A stretch of 14,192 bases of DNA from Candidatus Thorarchaeota archaeon MP8T_1 (GTDB taxonomy: Archaea; Asgardarchaeota; Thorarchaeia; Thorarchaeales; Thorarchaeaceae). The position numbers and the translations under genes are program-made. Shown piece after piece: positions 6,511-13,991 of the stretch. The notes under the pieces were generated by a model. That model worked only from the letters and a program-made list of their open reading frames with translations, was not told the origin of the DNA and did not search any database. Within the stretch, counting starts at the first letter, position 1, and each line of letters begins with the position of its first letter. Location: NCBI GenBank assembly GCA_002825465.1, contig PJER01000054.1:1-14192 (forward strand). The letters are read 5' to 3'.

Positions 6511-7980
6511 ATGGAACCAATAGGGACGATAATTCAGTATTTTCCCTTTATAGATAATGAGACCAAAACCATACTAGAGAACGTTATGATGGAGGCATCG
6601 GATTACTATGACTTTGTCCAACGACTATGTGAACTTGTTCTCACCACTGATAGTCCAGTCATGGTTGTCTATTTTGCAATTCACTTCTCTATGATAGCAT
6701 TAGAATACAAACCTATTGACAAAATTCGAGAGAAATATGGGCATCATCAGATACTTGGACCTAACTTGTTTGCATCCTCTGCCTATCTGGGGAGATATGA
6801 GGATTTAGAGAAAGTTCATGAAATGGCTGATGCAATTCTCGTAGATGACCCTGCAGACTGGATTAAACTCGAGATGTACTTTATGAAGTTTGAAGCAGAT
6901 ATGAAGAATTACCCAAAGACCATGTATAAGGAATCAACAATGGATAAGATTCGCGAGTTGATAGATAGTGATTCAAATTTTGGCTACTATGAGATAGTAT
7001 TGATGGACCATTTGGCACTTCGTTCGCAGGTTGATGGTGATTCCAAGGAGCAACTTCGCTGCGTCGAACGAGGAATAGAATATGCAGAGAAGTTTGATGA
7101 CAAACTTCGAGAAGCTCACCTACTTATACAAAAAGGATTCCTACTCATGAACTCTGATAGAAGACAGTCTAGAGATAGTTTCCAGAGAGCCTATCAGATT
7201 GTGGAATCCTATCTTGAAATTCCTGGAATGTATTCAAATATTGTGTATTATCAAAGTATTCTGGATGCTACAAGAGGTGAATTTGACAAAGCAATCGAAG
7301 GATGTATGAGAGTAATCACTATTAGAGAGAGGATTGGTGTAGAGAATGGTAATGCTGCTTCCTTCCTTGCCATTTATTACAACATGATTGATGATCCTGA
7401 ATCAGGTCTTGAATGGGGTCGACTTACTGAGGAGCAATTCTCGAGTCGACCATATCTGATCAATCTTGCAATTCTATTTCAAATCTGGTCTCTCATACTT
7501 CTGAAGCGGATTATTGAGGCTCAAGCATTACTTGACTCTTCACGAGAATCAATCTTAAAATCTGGCTCTGAATACCAATTTGGATGGTTCCATTTTGTTT
7601 CTGGTCTTTTGGAACTAGAACATGGCAACTCAGAATTAGCAATCAGTAACATTGAGCAAGCGTTGAAGATTTTTGAAAGAATGGGAACCCTCCTTCTTGC
7701 TGAGCTCATTTTCTTGTATTATTTAGCAAGGATTGAAATCTTCTCGAACGTATCTGAAGGTGTGTTGTCGAACTATTTGGCAATTCTCGAGGAAAAGGCA
7801 ATATCTGATGATTTGCCAGGATTTCTAGGATTGGTCCTACTTCTTAAAGCAGATATTGCTATTGAGAATGGAGATGAAATTCTTCTTGGAGATGTCGTCG
7901 CACAGATTCGTCCTCTTGTCGAAAAGAAGAAAATCAGTTTTCTGAATGTTCACCTTGAACAACTTCAGAGAAAACAGTAA
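6511..7980 (+). CDS. TPR-like helical-repeat protein of unknown function
   Basis: 489 aa, entirely alpha-helical in appearance and with no signal peptide or membrane segment. From about residue 180 on there are TPR-like helix pairs, for example DGDSKEQLRCVERGIEYAEK, GEFDKAIEGCMRVITIRER, and GNSELAISNIEQALKIFERM near 380-400. The family is a protein-interaction scaffold; no catalytic domain is seen. I start it at ATG 6511 and not at the in-frame ATG 6478, because AGAGGGAG (6496-6503) sits just upstream of 6511 while 6478 has no ribosome site. It follows the TRASH-domain regulator gene on the same strand after 167 bases, so it may share that transcript or have its own promoter. The N-terminal 170 residues resemble nothing I can name. 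It could be a partner for a signalling or regulatory protein, but that is a guess. Confidence 0.75.
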   Translation: MEPIGTIIQYFPFIDNETKTILENVMMEASDYYDFVQRLCELVLTTDSPVMVVYFAIHFSMIALEYKPIDKIREKYGHHQILGPNLFASSAYLGRYEDLEKVHEMADAILVDDPADWIKLEMYFMKFEADMKNYPKTMYKESTMDKIRELIDSDSNFGYYEIVLMDHLALRSQVDGDSKEQLRCVERGIEYAEKFDDKLREAHLLIQKGFLLMNSDRRQSRDSFQRAYQIVESYLEIPGMYSNIVYYQSILDATRGEFDKAIEGCMRVITIRERIGVENGNAASFLAIYYNMIDDPESGLEWGRLTEEQFSSRPYLINLAILFQIWSLILLKRIIEAQALLDSSRESILKSGSEYQFGWFHFVSGLLELEHGNSELAISNIEQALKIFERMGTLLLAELIFLYYLARIEIFSNVSEGVLSNYLAILEEKAISDDLPGFLGLVLLLKADIAIENGDEILLGDVVAQIRPLVEKKKISFLNVHLEQLQRKQ

Positions 7981-8058
7981 TTGAGCATTTCAAACTGCTT
8001 CTAGGTTTTTGAATTCCTTTCATTCGTAACGTGTTTCTGCATGAATAATGCTCTATTG

Positions 8059-8862
8059 CTATATTCGATCGAGCTTTAAGGTCATCTTAAAGAGTCTATG
8101 ATGCAGCTTGTAGTCTCTTGATTCACAGAGTATCGCAAGCTCAGGTAAATCAGTGAAAGTTGCCCGGACATAGTCATATTTTGGAAGGCTGAATTCCCTC
8201 ATACCATTGATAAAATCGTCAAAACAGCCAGTGTGGGTGATTTTGAATGGAAAACAGCCTGGAAATGATGGAGTGAATCGACAGGCACCTAGAATGTAGC
8301 CACTACGATCCTTGAGTGTCAAGACAATGTACTCTTCATCTGAAAGGTACCTTCGAATTTGCTCTGCTGGCAATTCTGGGAATTTCTCTCCCACTAGCTC
8401 AATTTCATCATCCTGAATTATTTGACAGGAATATTCGTGCTTGGGACTAACAGAATCATAGGGGATGAAGAAGTGCCAAGTTGTGCCTGTCTTTTCGAAT
8501 CCATACTTCTTGTACAATGTCTGAGCTGATACATTGAAATCCTGAGTGTAGAGATGGACTTGCCTAATTCCGCCCTGCTTTTTAAACCAATTAACAGCAT
8601 ATTCCATAAGTACTGAGCCAAAACCTCTCTTTTGATGAGCCTTTGCTACGCCAATCCTTCCAAGATGTCCCTCGTCTTGACCGAATCGAGCGACAATCAG
8701 ATTTCCAGCAATCTGACCATTGTGAAGGAGTACAAAACACCCATCTCGTCCTATCCATTTTCGAAAAGATTCCTCTTCAAGAGGATCATCCGGGAAGATT
8801 TCAACATCCATCATACGCAGCTCTTCCCAATCCTCCGGTTTCATAGGTCTAATATCTGCCAT
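8059..8862 (-). CDS. GNAT-family N-acetyltransferase with extra C-terminal domain
   Basis: 267 aa. Residues 1-135 are a clear GNAT domain (acetyl-CoA-dependent acyl transfer): IRPMKPEDWEELRMMD at the start, the acetyl-CoA loop LGRIGVAKAHQKRGFGSVLM at 67-86 (Q-x-x-G-x-G/A type), and the closing NVSAQTLYKKYGFEKTG at 110-126. Residues 145-267 (from CQIIQDDEIELVGEKFPE) look like a second, degenerate GNAT-like fold without a recognisable acetyl-CoA loop, perhaps a substrate-binding or dimer partner. The substrate is unknown. ATG 8862 is the natural start; the site upstream is weak (GTGAAG), and a TATA-like ATTAAATTA centred near 8890 would give an almost leaderless message. It is convergent with the TPR gene (78-base gap) and divergent from the ArsN2-like gene. 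Confidence 0.85.
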   Translation of the reverse strand: MADIRPMKPEDWEELRMMDVEIFPDDPLEEESFRKWIGRDGCFVLLHNGQIAGNLIVARFGQDEGHLGRIGVAKAHQKRGFGSVLMEYAVNWFKKQGGIRQVHLYTQDFNVSAQTLYKKYGFEKTGTTWHFFIPYDSVSPKHEYSCQIIQDDEIELVGEKFPELPAEQIRRYLSDEEYIVLTLKDRSGYILGACRFTPSFPGCFPFKITHTGCFDDFINGMREFSLPKYDYVRATFTDLPELAILCESRDYKLHHRLFKMTLKLDRI

Positions 8863-8977
8863 GAATCTTCACTTCACTGAATGGTTAATTTAATCCTATT
8901 AGAAAAGTTTTGGTTAATTCTGGTTGTCTTCGCACATACCAAGATTGATAAAGCACGAGACTTCATCAGTTTGAATT
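8863..8977. promoter_or_regulatory. Divergent promoter region between two acetyltransferase genes
   Basis: This 115-base gap must hold both promoters. TGGTTAATT occurs twice as a direct repeat (8882-8890 and 8911-8919). A TATA-like ATTAAATTA on the - strand (about 8886-8894) lies about 27 bases from ATG 8862. TTGATAAAG (8945-8953) lies about 28 bases from ATG 8978. Neither start has a strong Shine-Dalgarno site, so leaderless transcripts in both directions are likely. The boxes are degenerate. Confidence 0.35.
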
Positions 8978-9433
8978 ATGACAAAGAATCTCAAGATTGA
9001 AAAAGCGAAGAATTCGGACTATTCTGGGCTTGTAGCTCTATTGAAAGAAACAAACCTTCCTCCTGATGGCATAGAACCGCATTTGATGAACTTCCTTGTC
9101 ATCAGGTATTCAGAAGCGGCTGTCCCTTCGGAATCTCTTGTAGGCTCTGTTGGTTTGGAGATCTATGGAAAGTCCGCCTTGCTTAGGTCTCTCGCAGTTC
9201 ATCCTGATTTTCAGGGAACAGGATTAGGGTCTCAACTCGTCGAGCAAATTATTGATTTGGCAAAAAAGAAAGGGATTAGCCGGCTCTATCTTCTTACTGA
9301 TACCGCCGAGGAGTATTTCAAGAGAAAGGGATTTGTGTATGTCACGCGCGACAAAATACCCTCCGACATGAAGCAATCCGTTGAATTCACTACTCTCTGT
9401 ACAAGTTCGCCGTCAATGATGAAAGAAATTTAG
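8978..9433 (+). CDS. arsN2: ArsN2-like GNAT acetyltransferase
   Basis: 151-aa GNAT protein closely resembling arsenic-resistance acetyltransferase ArsN2. Matching segments are LLKETNLPPDGIEPHLMNFL at 21-40, GLEIYGKSALLRSLAVHPDF at 59-78, the acetyl-CoA loop QGTGLG at 79-84, RLYLLTDTAEEYFKRKGF at 102-119 and the family-typical tail VEFTTLCTSSPSMMK at 135-149. ArsN2 genes usually sit in bacterial ars operons and their exact substrate is not settled; acetylation of an organoarsenical or a related compound is the usual proposal. No other ars gene is recognisable here, so arsenic resistance should not be assumed. It is followed after 27 bases by the flavin reductase-like gene on the same strand. 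The bacterial-type family suggests transfer, which is inference. Confidence 0.82.
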   Translation: MTKNLKIEKAKNSDYSGLVALLKETNLPPDGIEPHLMNFLVIRYSEAAVPSESLVGSVGLEIYGKSALLRSLAVHPDFQGTGLGSQLVEQIIDLAKKKGISRLYLLTDTAEEYFKRKGFVYVTRDKIPSDMKQSVEFTTLCTSSPSMMKEI

Positions 9434-9460
9434 AAATGTCCCATAGGAGCTGGAAAAGAA

Positions 9461-10024
9461 ATGTCGAAGGTTGAACTTACAGGGAGAGTTTCTCCCTATC
9501 CTATGCCAGTTGCAATTCTCGGTGTAATGACAGATGAAAAACCAAACTTCATGACCATTGCCTGGTTCAATCGATTCAATGGAAATCCATCAATTTGGGG
9601 AGTAGGTATTGGCAAGGGCAAGATCACTCTCGAGGCAATAGAGAAACATCGAGAGTTCAGTATTAACTTCCCATGTTCAAAGCAAGTGGTAGAAACTGAT
9701 TATTGTGGAATCATGTCTGGAAGGGATGTTGACAAGGCAAGATTATTCAAAGTCTTCAATGGAAAACTAGAACACGCTCCAATGATAGAAGAGTGCCCAT
9801 TGAATCTGGAATGCAAACTCCACGATTTGGTGGATCTGCCAAGAGCTGTACTGGTTCTCGGAGAGGTGATTGCAGCATATTCGAATGATAGTTTCATGAC
9901 AGGAGGCGTGCTCGATCCGAAGAAGATTGATCCCATTCTACTGACCCAGCCTGATAATCATTATTGGACGATTGGAGACATAGTAGGAAATGCCTTTGAA
10001 ATAGGAAAGAATCTTTCAAAATGA
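9461..10024 (+). CDS. Flavin reductase-like (DIM6/NTAB, flavoredoxin) family protein
   Basis: 187-aa FMN-binding split-barrel protein of the flavin reductase-like family, which binds FMN and either reduces free flavin with NAD(P)H or acts as an electron carrier (flavoredoxin). The family pattern is seen in RVSPYPMPVAILGVM at 9-23, KPNFMTIAWFNRFNGNPSIW at 27-46, the REFSINFPC region at 64-72, GRDVDKARLFKVF at 87-99 and the closing LVLGEVIAAY at 131-140. No membrane segment or signal is present, so it is cytoplasmic. ATG 9461 follows AGGAG (9445-9449) with rather long spacing. It lies 27 bases after the ArsN2-like gene and probably shares its transcript. It converges on the TPR-nitrilase gene with only 9 bases between stops. 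The substrate is not determinable. Confidence 0.85.
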   Translation: MSKVELTGRVSPYPMPVAILGVMTDEKPNFMTIAWFNRFNGNPSIWGVGIGKGKITLEAIEKHREFSINFPCSKQVVETDYCGIMSGRDVDKARLFKVFNGKLEHAPMIEECPLNLECKLHDLVDLPRAVLVLGEVIAAYSNDSFMTGGVLDPKKIDPILLTQPDNHYWTIGDIVGNAFEIGKNLSK

Positions 10025-10033
10025 AATCTATTT

Positions 10034-12589
10034 TCATCTCGTACTTTGAATGAAAGATGTATGTTTCCTCTGTTGTTCTTCCCACCGTTTCCGTTCAATC
10101 CGAAGTTGAAAGAGGTCTACATCTTTAAAGATCAGATTTTCTTCTTTTGGTGGGATAGTTCTCTCAACGCGATCTTTTTCGGGAGTATATATTAGTGAAT
10201 CTCCAAATTCTGCAACATTCACAAAGAAGCAGTATGCATAGATTGATCTTCTAGCGTCAAAATGTGCTGCTCTGAAGTCTGCTGTGACTGGAGTAAAAGC
10301 TGGATTAATAACCAGGTCGACAGGCGGATCCGAATTCTTTAGTGCCACCCGTAAGTCCATGTCAAGAAAATCGCGGCAAATGACAATGGCAATTCTACCA
10401 TACTCTGTTTTGGATATAATCACTTTCTTAGATTCCGACTCAGTTTCAATTCTCTCCATGAATCTATTGCCTTTAATGTGAATGATTGCTGGGATGTGTT
10501 TCTTCTGTGTCCAAAGAATGCCATCGGGCCCAATAATCGTGCAGAGGTTTTGTCGAGAATCGCTATCGTGGAAAGAGCCTGGCACGATATACATCTCATG
10601 CTGTCTTGCTAGTGTTTTCAGATCTTCGGTGAATTGATTATAGCTTAAGTCGATGGTCATCTCTGGAAAGACAAGAATATTGACTCCTGAAGCATGTGCT
10701 TTTTCAACCATCTCTCTGATCTTCACTCTAATGGGCTCAACGCACTCCTGCTGAAGACCTATCAAGCCATCGTTTCTTTCTTCATATTGTTCTCCTAAAA
10801 TATCGCCATTCTCAGAGAGTCCTATCTGTGCGATTCCTACTCTGAATGCACTTTTTTCTGATTTTTCTGTTCCCTCGATCAAATCTTGATGAACAATCAA
10901 ATACTTCTTTTTAGAGAATTCCGAGGTTGATTCAATTCCAAGAGACAGGACTGTTTTTTGTACCATCCGCTCAACGAGGTTATTCAATTCAGTTAGGCTG
11001 ACCATTTCTTCTTTTGAGGGATTCTGGTTGATTATCGACTCCCATTTTTGTTGTTGTTTGTCTAGCTTTCGTATTTCATTATTTACGACAACTAACAACC
11101 TCTGAAGCCCTTTTTCGTCTGCTAAGCTTTTTGCCTTGTTCAGCAATTTATGTGCTTGACCTATTTCGAAATCAATGATTGCGAGTTTGGATTGCAAAAG
11201 ATATGATTCAATTACGAGTGAATGTGAAGATTGCTGTTGGGCAATGGTCATAAGTTGCTCCGTCAGGTTGTTTATCCTTCGGAGCATTTCTTCATCTCCT
11301 GTCGCCTTAAATTCCGTAATTAGCAGGTCACACAGATGAATCATTGCCTTGACCGTCAATGTGTGATCTACAATTTCCTCTCCTACTACCTGTTCCAAGA
11401 CTTCCTCTGCTCTAAGTCTGTCTTTACTACGTCCTTTCTTTTTGAGTAATAGGGCTTTGCAAATGCGATACTGGTGATTGATAAGTGCACCATGAGATTC
11501 ATCACTTATCTTTTCAAGTTGCGAGAAGTATTTCTCAGCAAGATTATTGTCTTCATAATCCAAAGACAGCCAGATGAGTTCAGCGAGAGCTGAAGCCGTT
11601 AACCTTGCGTTGCTAATTTCTTCTGCAGTGGATAAGCTGCGCCTGTAGTAATTGAAAGCTATCTCTGGTTCTCCCTTTCTTCCATACATGTCGCCTATAT
11701 TCATGAGAGTAAGCGAAATACCCTCTTTGTTTCCCATGTCTTCGTAAATCAAAAGACTGCGTTGGTATAAATCCAGAGCTTCATCAAGTTCTCCCTTAAG
11801 TGTGTAAATCTCTCCCAAGTTGTTCAGAACTAGGGCATATTCAGGTCCGATGCTAAGATGCTTCTGAATCGCAAGGCTTCTATTGTAGTATTCCTCAGCC
11901 CGACCGATGTCTCCTTTCAATCTGAAGATGACTCCAATATTTATCAGCGATAATGCGATATCTTGCTTGCCAGCAATCTTCTCTTTCAATGCAAGGCTCC
12001 GTTCATGGTATTGTAGAGCTTCATCTAGATTCCCTAAAGCTGAGCTGATATTGGCCAGATTATTTAGTACTCTTGATAGACCATCCTGATCATTTGTTTC
12101 TTCACAGATTTTTAGACTACGTTGGTAGAAATCCGCTGCTACATCCAGTTTATCCTTTGACCAATAGACCAAGCCAAGATTGTTTAACGCTCTTAAAATC
12201 CCACTCCTATCGCCAAGTTTCTCCCTTATTCGTAGACTATTCTGATGATACTCCAACGCCTTGTCCAGTTCGCCTTTGTACCAATAAATTACTCCAGCTT
12301 GTGAATAGTGTGATGCCTTACTCTTCTCCAGATCTGGCTCCTCGCCATTTTTTCCCAATCCTGATGAAAGCAGTTTCTCTACTTTTTTTATAGTATCTCG
12401 ACCTTCGTCTAACTTACCTACTCGCCAGGCAAGTTCCTCCTTTAGAATTAGTATCTCAAGAGTAACAAGTTTTTCTTTTCGCCCTCCCCGAGCTAGTTGT
12501 GACTGTATAATCTCATACGCTCTGGTATATTCTCCCTCTTTAAGTAGAGTCCTTACTTTTGATAGTTCTTCTCGAGTGGAGTCTGTCAA
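10034..12589 (-). CDS. TPR-nitrilase fusion protein
   Basis: 851-aa cytoplasmic protein with two parts. Residues 92-331 are six TPR units of exactly 40 residues (each with a pattern such as NNLGEIYTLKGELDEALDLY), preceded by helical residues 1-91 and followed by helical, partly coiled-coil residues 335-575 (near LDKQQQKW). Residues about 582-830 form a carbon-nitrogen hydrolase domain: RVGIAQIGL at its start, Glu in VFPEM (E643), Lys in TQKKHIP (K696) and Cys in VICRDF (C738), the intact nitrilase/amidase triad. It should hydrolyse an amide or nitrile; the TPRs probably bring a partner or substrate. TTG 12589 is the first usable start: the in-frame codons upstream contain no ATG, GTG or TTG before a stop, and GGAAGAGGG lies just upstream. 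The stop of a 41-codon ORF overlaps this TTG by four bases. The substrate cannot be named. Confidence 0.88.
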   Translation of the reverse strand: MTDSTREELSKVRTLLKEGEYTRAYEIIQSQLARGGRKEKLVTLEILILKEELAWRVGKLDEGRDTIKKVEKLLSSGLGKNGEEPDLEKSKASHYSQAGVIYWYKGELDKALEYHQNSLRIREKLGDRSGILRALNNLGLVYWSKDKLDVAADFYQRSLKICEETNDQDGLSRVLNNLANISSALGNLDEALQYHERSLALKEKIAGKQDIALSLINIGVIFRLKGDIGRAEEYYNRSLAIQKHLSIGPEYALVLNNLGEIYTLKGELDEALDLYQRSLLIYEDMGNKEGISLTLMNIGDMYGRKGEPEIAFNYYRRSLSTAEEISNARLTASALAELIWLSLDYEDNNLAEKYFSQLEKISDESHGALINHQYRICKALLLKKKGRSKDRLRAEEVLEQVVGEEIVDHTLTVKAMIHLCDLLITEFKATGDEEMLRRINNLTEQLMTIAQQQSSHSLVIESYLLQSKLAIIDFEIGQAHKLLNKAKSLADEKGLQRLLVVVNNEIRKLDKQQQKWESIINQNPSKEEMVSLTELNNLVERMVQKTVLSLGIESTSEFSKKKYLIVHQDLIEGTEKSEKSAFRVGIAQIGLSENGDILGEQYEERNDGLIGLQQECVEPIRVKIREMVEKAHASGVNILVFPEMTIDLSYNQFTEDLKTLARQHEMYIVPGSFHDSDSRQNLCTIIGPDGILWTQKKHIPAIIHIKGNRFMERIETESESKKVIISKTEYGRIAIVICRDFLDMDLRVALKNSDPPVDLVINPAFTPVTADFRAAHFDARRSIYAYCFFVNVAEFGDSLIYTPEKDRVERTIPPKEENLIFKDVDLFQLRIERKRWEEQQRKHTSFIQSTR
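11597..12316 (-). repeat. Six tandem TPR-coding units of 120 bases
   Basis: The encoded residues 92-331 repeat with a strict 40-residue period; the units begin at residues 92, 132, 172, 212, 252 and 292. Shared positions include L-x-N-[IL]-G near the start, the G-[DE]-L-[DG] turn, and a Y-x-R-S-L motif in the second helix. Each unit equals 120 bases. Similar phrases (for example YQRSL and YNRSL) in several units indicate duplication within the gene. Confidence 0.85.
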
Positions 12590-12711
12590 TATCCCTCTTC
12601 CTGATTCATTTCTACAAACCAGAGCTGCATATCAGTTACAAACATCCTATATGCTCCATAGTTGTCTAAAAGCGTTTCCAGAGAATACTGAATATCCAAT
12701 TCTAGTAGCAT
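12586..12711 (-). CDS. Candidate small protein, 41 aa, upstream of the TPR-nitrilase gene
   Basis: ORF of 41 codons from ATG 12711, beginning MLLELDIQYSLETLL and ending WFVEMNQEEGY. Its stop TGA overlaps the TTG start of the TPR-nitrilase gene (TTGA, four bases), and its codons for QEEG form the Shine-Dalgarno-like site of that gene. Its ATG overlaps the end of the 43-codon ORF upstream by 10 bases (ATGCTACTAG). It looks amphipathic and acidic, with no known domain. AGGCAGGA lies directly against its ATG, so translation would rely mainly on coupling. It may be a real small protein, or a translated leader that couples expression of the large gene. Length alone is weak evidence; the tiling is the main argument. 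Confidence 0.42.
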   Translation of the reverse strand: MLLELDIQYSLETLLDNYGAYRMFVTDMQLWFVEMNQEEGY

Positions 12712-12833
12712 TCCTGCCTGAATAGTGAAAAAATAAGGAAAATAAGAGAAAGTAACCAATTTATGAGATCATAAACTGATTTAAGAAATTCAAGGAGTCT
12801 AATTATTCCTGCTTCTTCACATAATCTACTCAT
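12702..12833 (-). CDS. Candidate small single-pass membrane protein, 43 aa
   Basis: ORF of 43 codons from ATG 12833, overlapping the stop of the serine hydrolase gene by 8 bases (ATGAGTAG) and the next small ORF by 10 bases. Residues 1-22 are charged and amphipathic (MSRLCEEAGIIRLLEFLKSV), and residues 23-38 (LINWLLSLIFLIFSLF) are a plausible single membrane helix, followed by RQECY. If real, it is a small membrane protein co-translated with the hydrolase. The hydrophobic part comes from a T-rich tract, which could instead be an archaeal oligo-T terminator for the hydrolase gene; then the ORF would be accidental. The frame also continues open upstream into the hydrolase gene, so openness by itself is weak support. 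Confidence 0.38.
   Translation of the reverse strand: MSRLCEEAGIIRLLEFLKSVYDLINWLLSLIFLIFSLFRQECY
12760..12775. repeat. Perfect 7-2-7 inverted repeat followed by a T-rich tract
   Basis: TTTATGA-GA-TCATAAA on the + strand is a perfect inverted repeat. On the - strand it is followed by a T-rich stretch down to about 12721. It lies within the 43-aa candidate ORF. It could be an operator or part of a promoter for the TPR-nitrilase gene, or together with the T tract a terminator for the serine hydrolase gene. Confidence 0.4.
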
Positions 12834-13875
12834 CTTCCGGAGGAGATATGCGAATTTGTCCTCCTCTCTCGCTCTTTGGGATGAAGAAATTACTAATCTG
12901 TTCAACTGCTGGCTCAACATCTTCCGGGTCATAGTTGGAAAGCACAATTACTGTATGGCCAGATCGAAGGAATTTCATATAGAATGCAACTAGACCAGAA
13001 GCGCCTCCAGCCATTATTATTGCCTTGGGTTCTGAATCTGGTGGAGCATCAAGGGGACGAAGCACCATCTTCGAATGTTCTGTATCGAGTAGAGTTTCCT
13101 GAGTTATTGCTCTATCAAACTTAAGCAAATCATAGGCTGTGGAATAGCCTCCGCCTGCTGGACTGCCCCTACTACCTATTGCAAAGAAATTGCATCTTCT
13201 ATCATCTGAACTGGTCAAATCATTTGGTGCGCATGATTCGCATGAGGTATGCCGAGTATATCCAATTGCCATATTGGGAGTAATTGAGTCGATCTCATAG
13301 TGATCAGAATCATTCATTCCTGCAGGGTGATAGATGTTCTCTCTCACATATTCGTAATAGTCTTGCCCAGTGATTGCTTCAATGATTTTTCCCAACACAA
13401 CATACCCTGCATTACTATACTGCCTCTTCTCACCTGGTTCAAAGAGTAGTTCGTCATCAATAAAGAATGGTATAAAGTCGTCTACTTTCCTTAGTCGCCC
13501 TAGCGACGCCGTGAATTTCTCGTTAAAGTAATCTCCCAAGCCAGAGGTGAAAGAGATCAGATGCTTGACTTTGACTTTTTTTGCAATTGCTTCTGGAAAT
13601 TCTGGCAGGAATTTTCCCACTGAATCATCAAAATCAAGAAGTCCCTTTTGATGAAGTTGAAGGATTGCTATCTTTGTCACCAATTTGTTCAATGAGCCAA
13701 TATTGAATTTCGTATCCATCCGATTTGGCACATTGAAGCTTTTGTTTGCCATTCCATAGGCTCTCTCAAAGACAACCTTGTCGCCCTCAGCAACAAGGAC
13801 AACACCTGAAAACCTATCTTCATCGACTAGCTTTTGAAAGATTGTTTCAAATTCCTTTGGATCGAATTGAAGCAT
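12826..13875 (-). CDS. Class C beta-lactamase-like serine hydrolase
   Basis: 349-aa member of the serine beta-lactamase/penicillin-binding-protein-like family (PF00144), which acts on peptides, esters or lactams through a nucleophilic Ser. SxxK is S61-L-N-K64 in FNIGSLNKLVTKIA; YxN is Y153-S-N155 in RQYSNAGYVVLG; the third motif is replaced by GGASG at 290-294, a common form in this family. RGSPAGGGYST at 236-246 is another family stretch. No signal peptide is visible (MLQFDPKEFE start), so it should be cytoplasmic, unlike many bacterial relatives. Three Cys (212, 215 and 228) lie in a loop before RGSPAGGG and might bind metal. ATG 13875 follows GGAGG at good spacing. Its stop overlaps the 43-aa candidate ORF. 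The divergent ArsR-type gene and a 19-bp palindrome upstream point to regulated expression. The substrate is unknown. Confidence 0.88.
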   Translation of the reverse strand: MLQFDPKEFETIFQKLVDEDRFSGVVLVAEGDKVVFERAYGMANKSFNVPNRMDTKFNIGSLNKLVTKIAILQLHQKGLLDFDDSVGKFLPEFPEAIAKKVKVKHLISFTSGLGDYFNEKFTASLGRLRKVDDFIPFFIDDELLFEPGEKRQYSNAGYVVLGKIIEAITGQDYYEYVRENIYHPAGMNDSDHYEIDSITPNMAIGYTRHTSCESCAPNDLTSSDDRRCNFFAIGSRGSPAGGGYSTAYDLLKFDRAITQETLLDTEHSKMVLRPLDAPPDSEPKAIIMAGGASGLVAFYMKFLRSGHTVIVLSNYDPEDVEPAVEQISNFFIPKSERGGQIRISPPEDE

Positions 13876-13901
13876 CGATGTTCCTCCGTTAAGATGATAA
13901 T

Positions 13902-13920
13902 ATTTCGATATAATCGAAAT
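13902..13920. promoter_or_regulatory. 19-bp perfect inverted repeat, operator candidate
   Basis: ATTTCGAT-ATA-ATCGAAAT, with 8-base arms and a 3-base spacer, lies 26 bases upstream of the serine hydrolase ATG. With the TATA-like GTTATAAG on the - strand at 13945-13938, the expected start site (about 13915-13920) falls inside the repeat, so a bound dimer would block transcription. The divergently encoded ArsR-type regulator is the obvious candidate to bind it. Confidence 0.6.
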
Positions 13921-13937
13921 CTTTAGATGCCGTGATA

Positions 13938-13969
13938 CTTATAACTCTGTTCATCCCTGTAATTATAAC
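13938..13969. promoter_or_regulatory. Two TTATAA-type TATA boxes for divergent transcription
   Basis: CTTATAAC (13938-13945) and TTATAAC (13963-13969) both contain the palindromic TTATAA core and can work on either strand. The first suits a - strand start near 13917 for the hydrolase operon, or a + strand start near 13967. The second would place a + strand start at about 13990, making the regulator gene nearly leaderless. Confidence 0.4.
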
Positions 13970-13991
13970 CAAGAATGAGAGGCGCCTATAA

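Noticed and set aside
7983..8053. GAGCATT/AATGCTC inverted repeat around the gap between the TPR gene and the acetyltransferase gene
   Set aside because: Only 7 bp with a 57-base loop, so too weak to call a terminator or element.
8881..9000. 39-codon + strand ORF starting at ATG 8881 and overlapping the ArsN2-like start
   Set aside because: It has no ribosome site and covers the promoter region of the divergent pair, and its hydrophobic stretch follows from AT-rich DNA.
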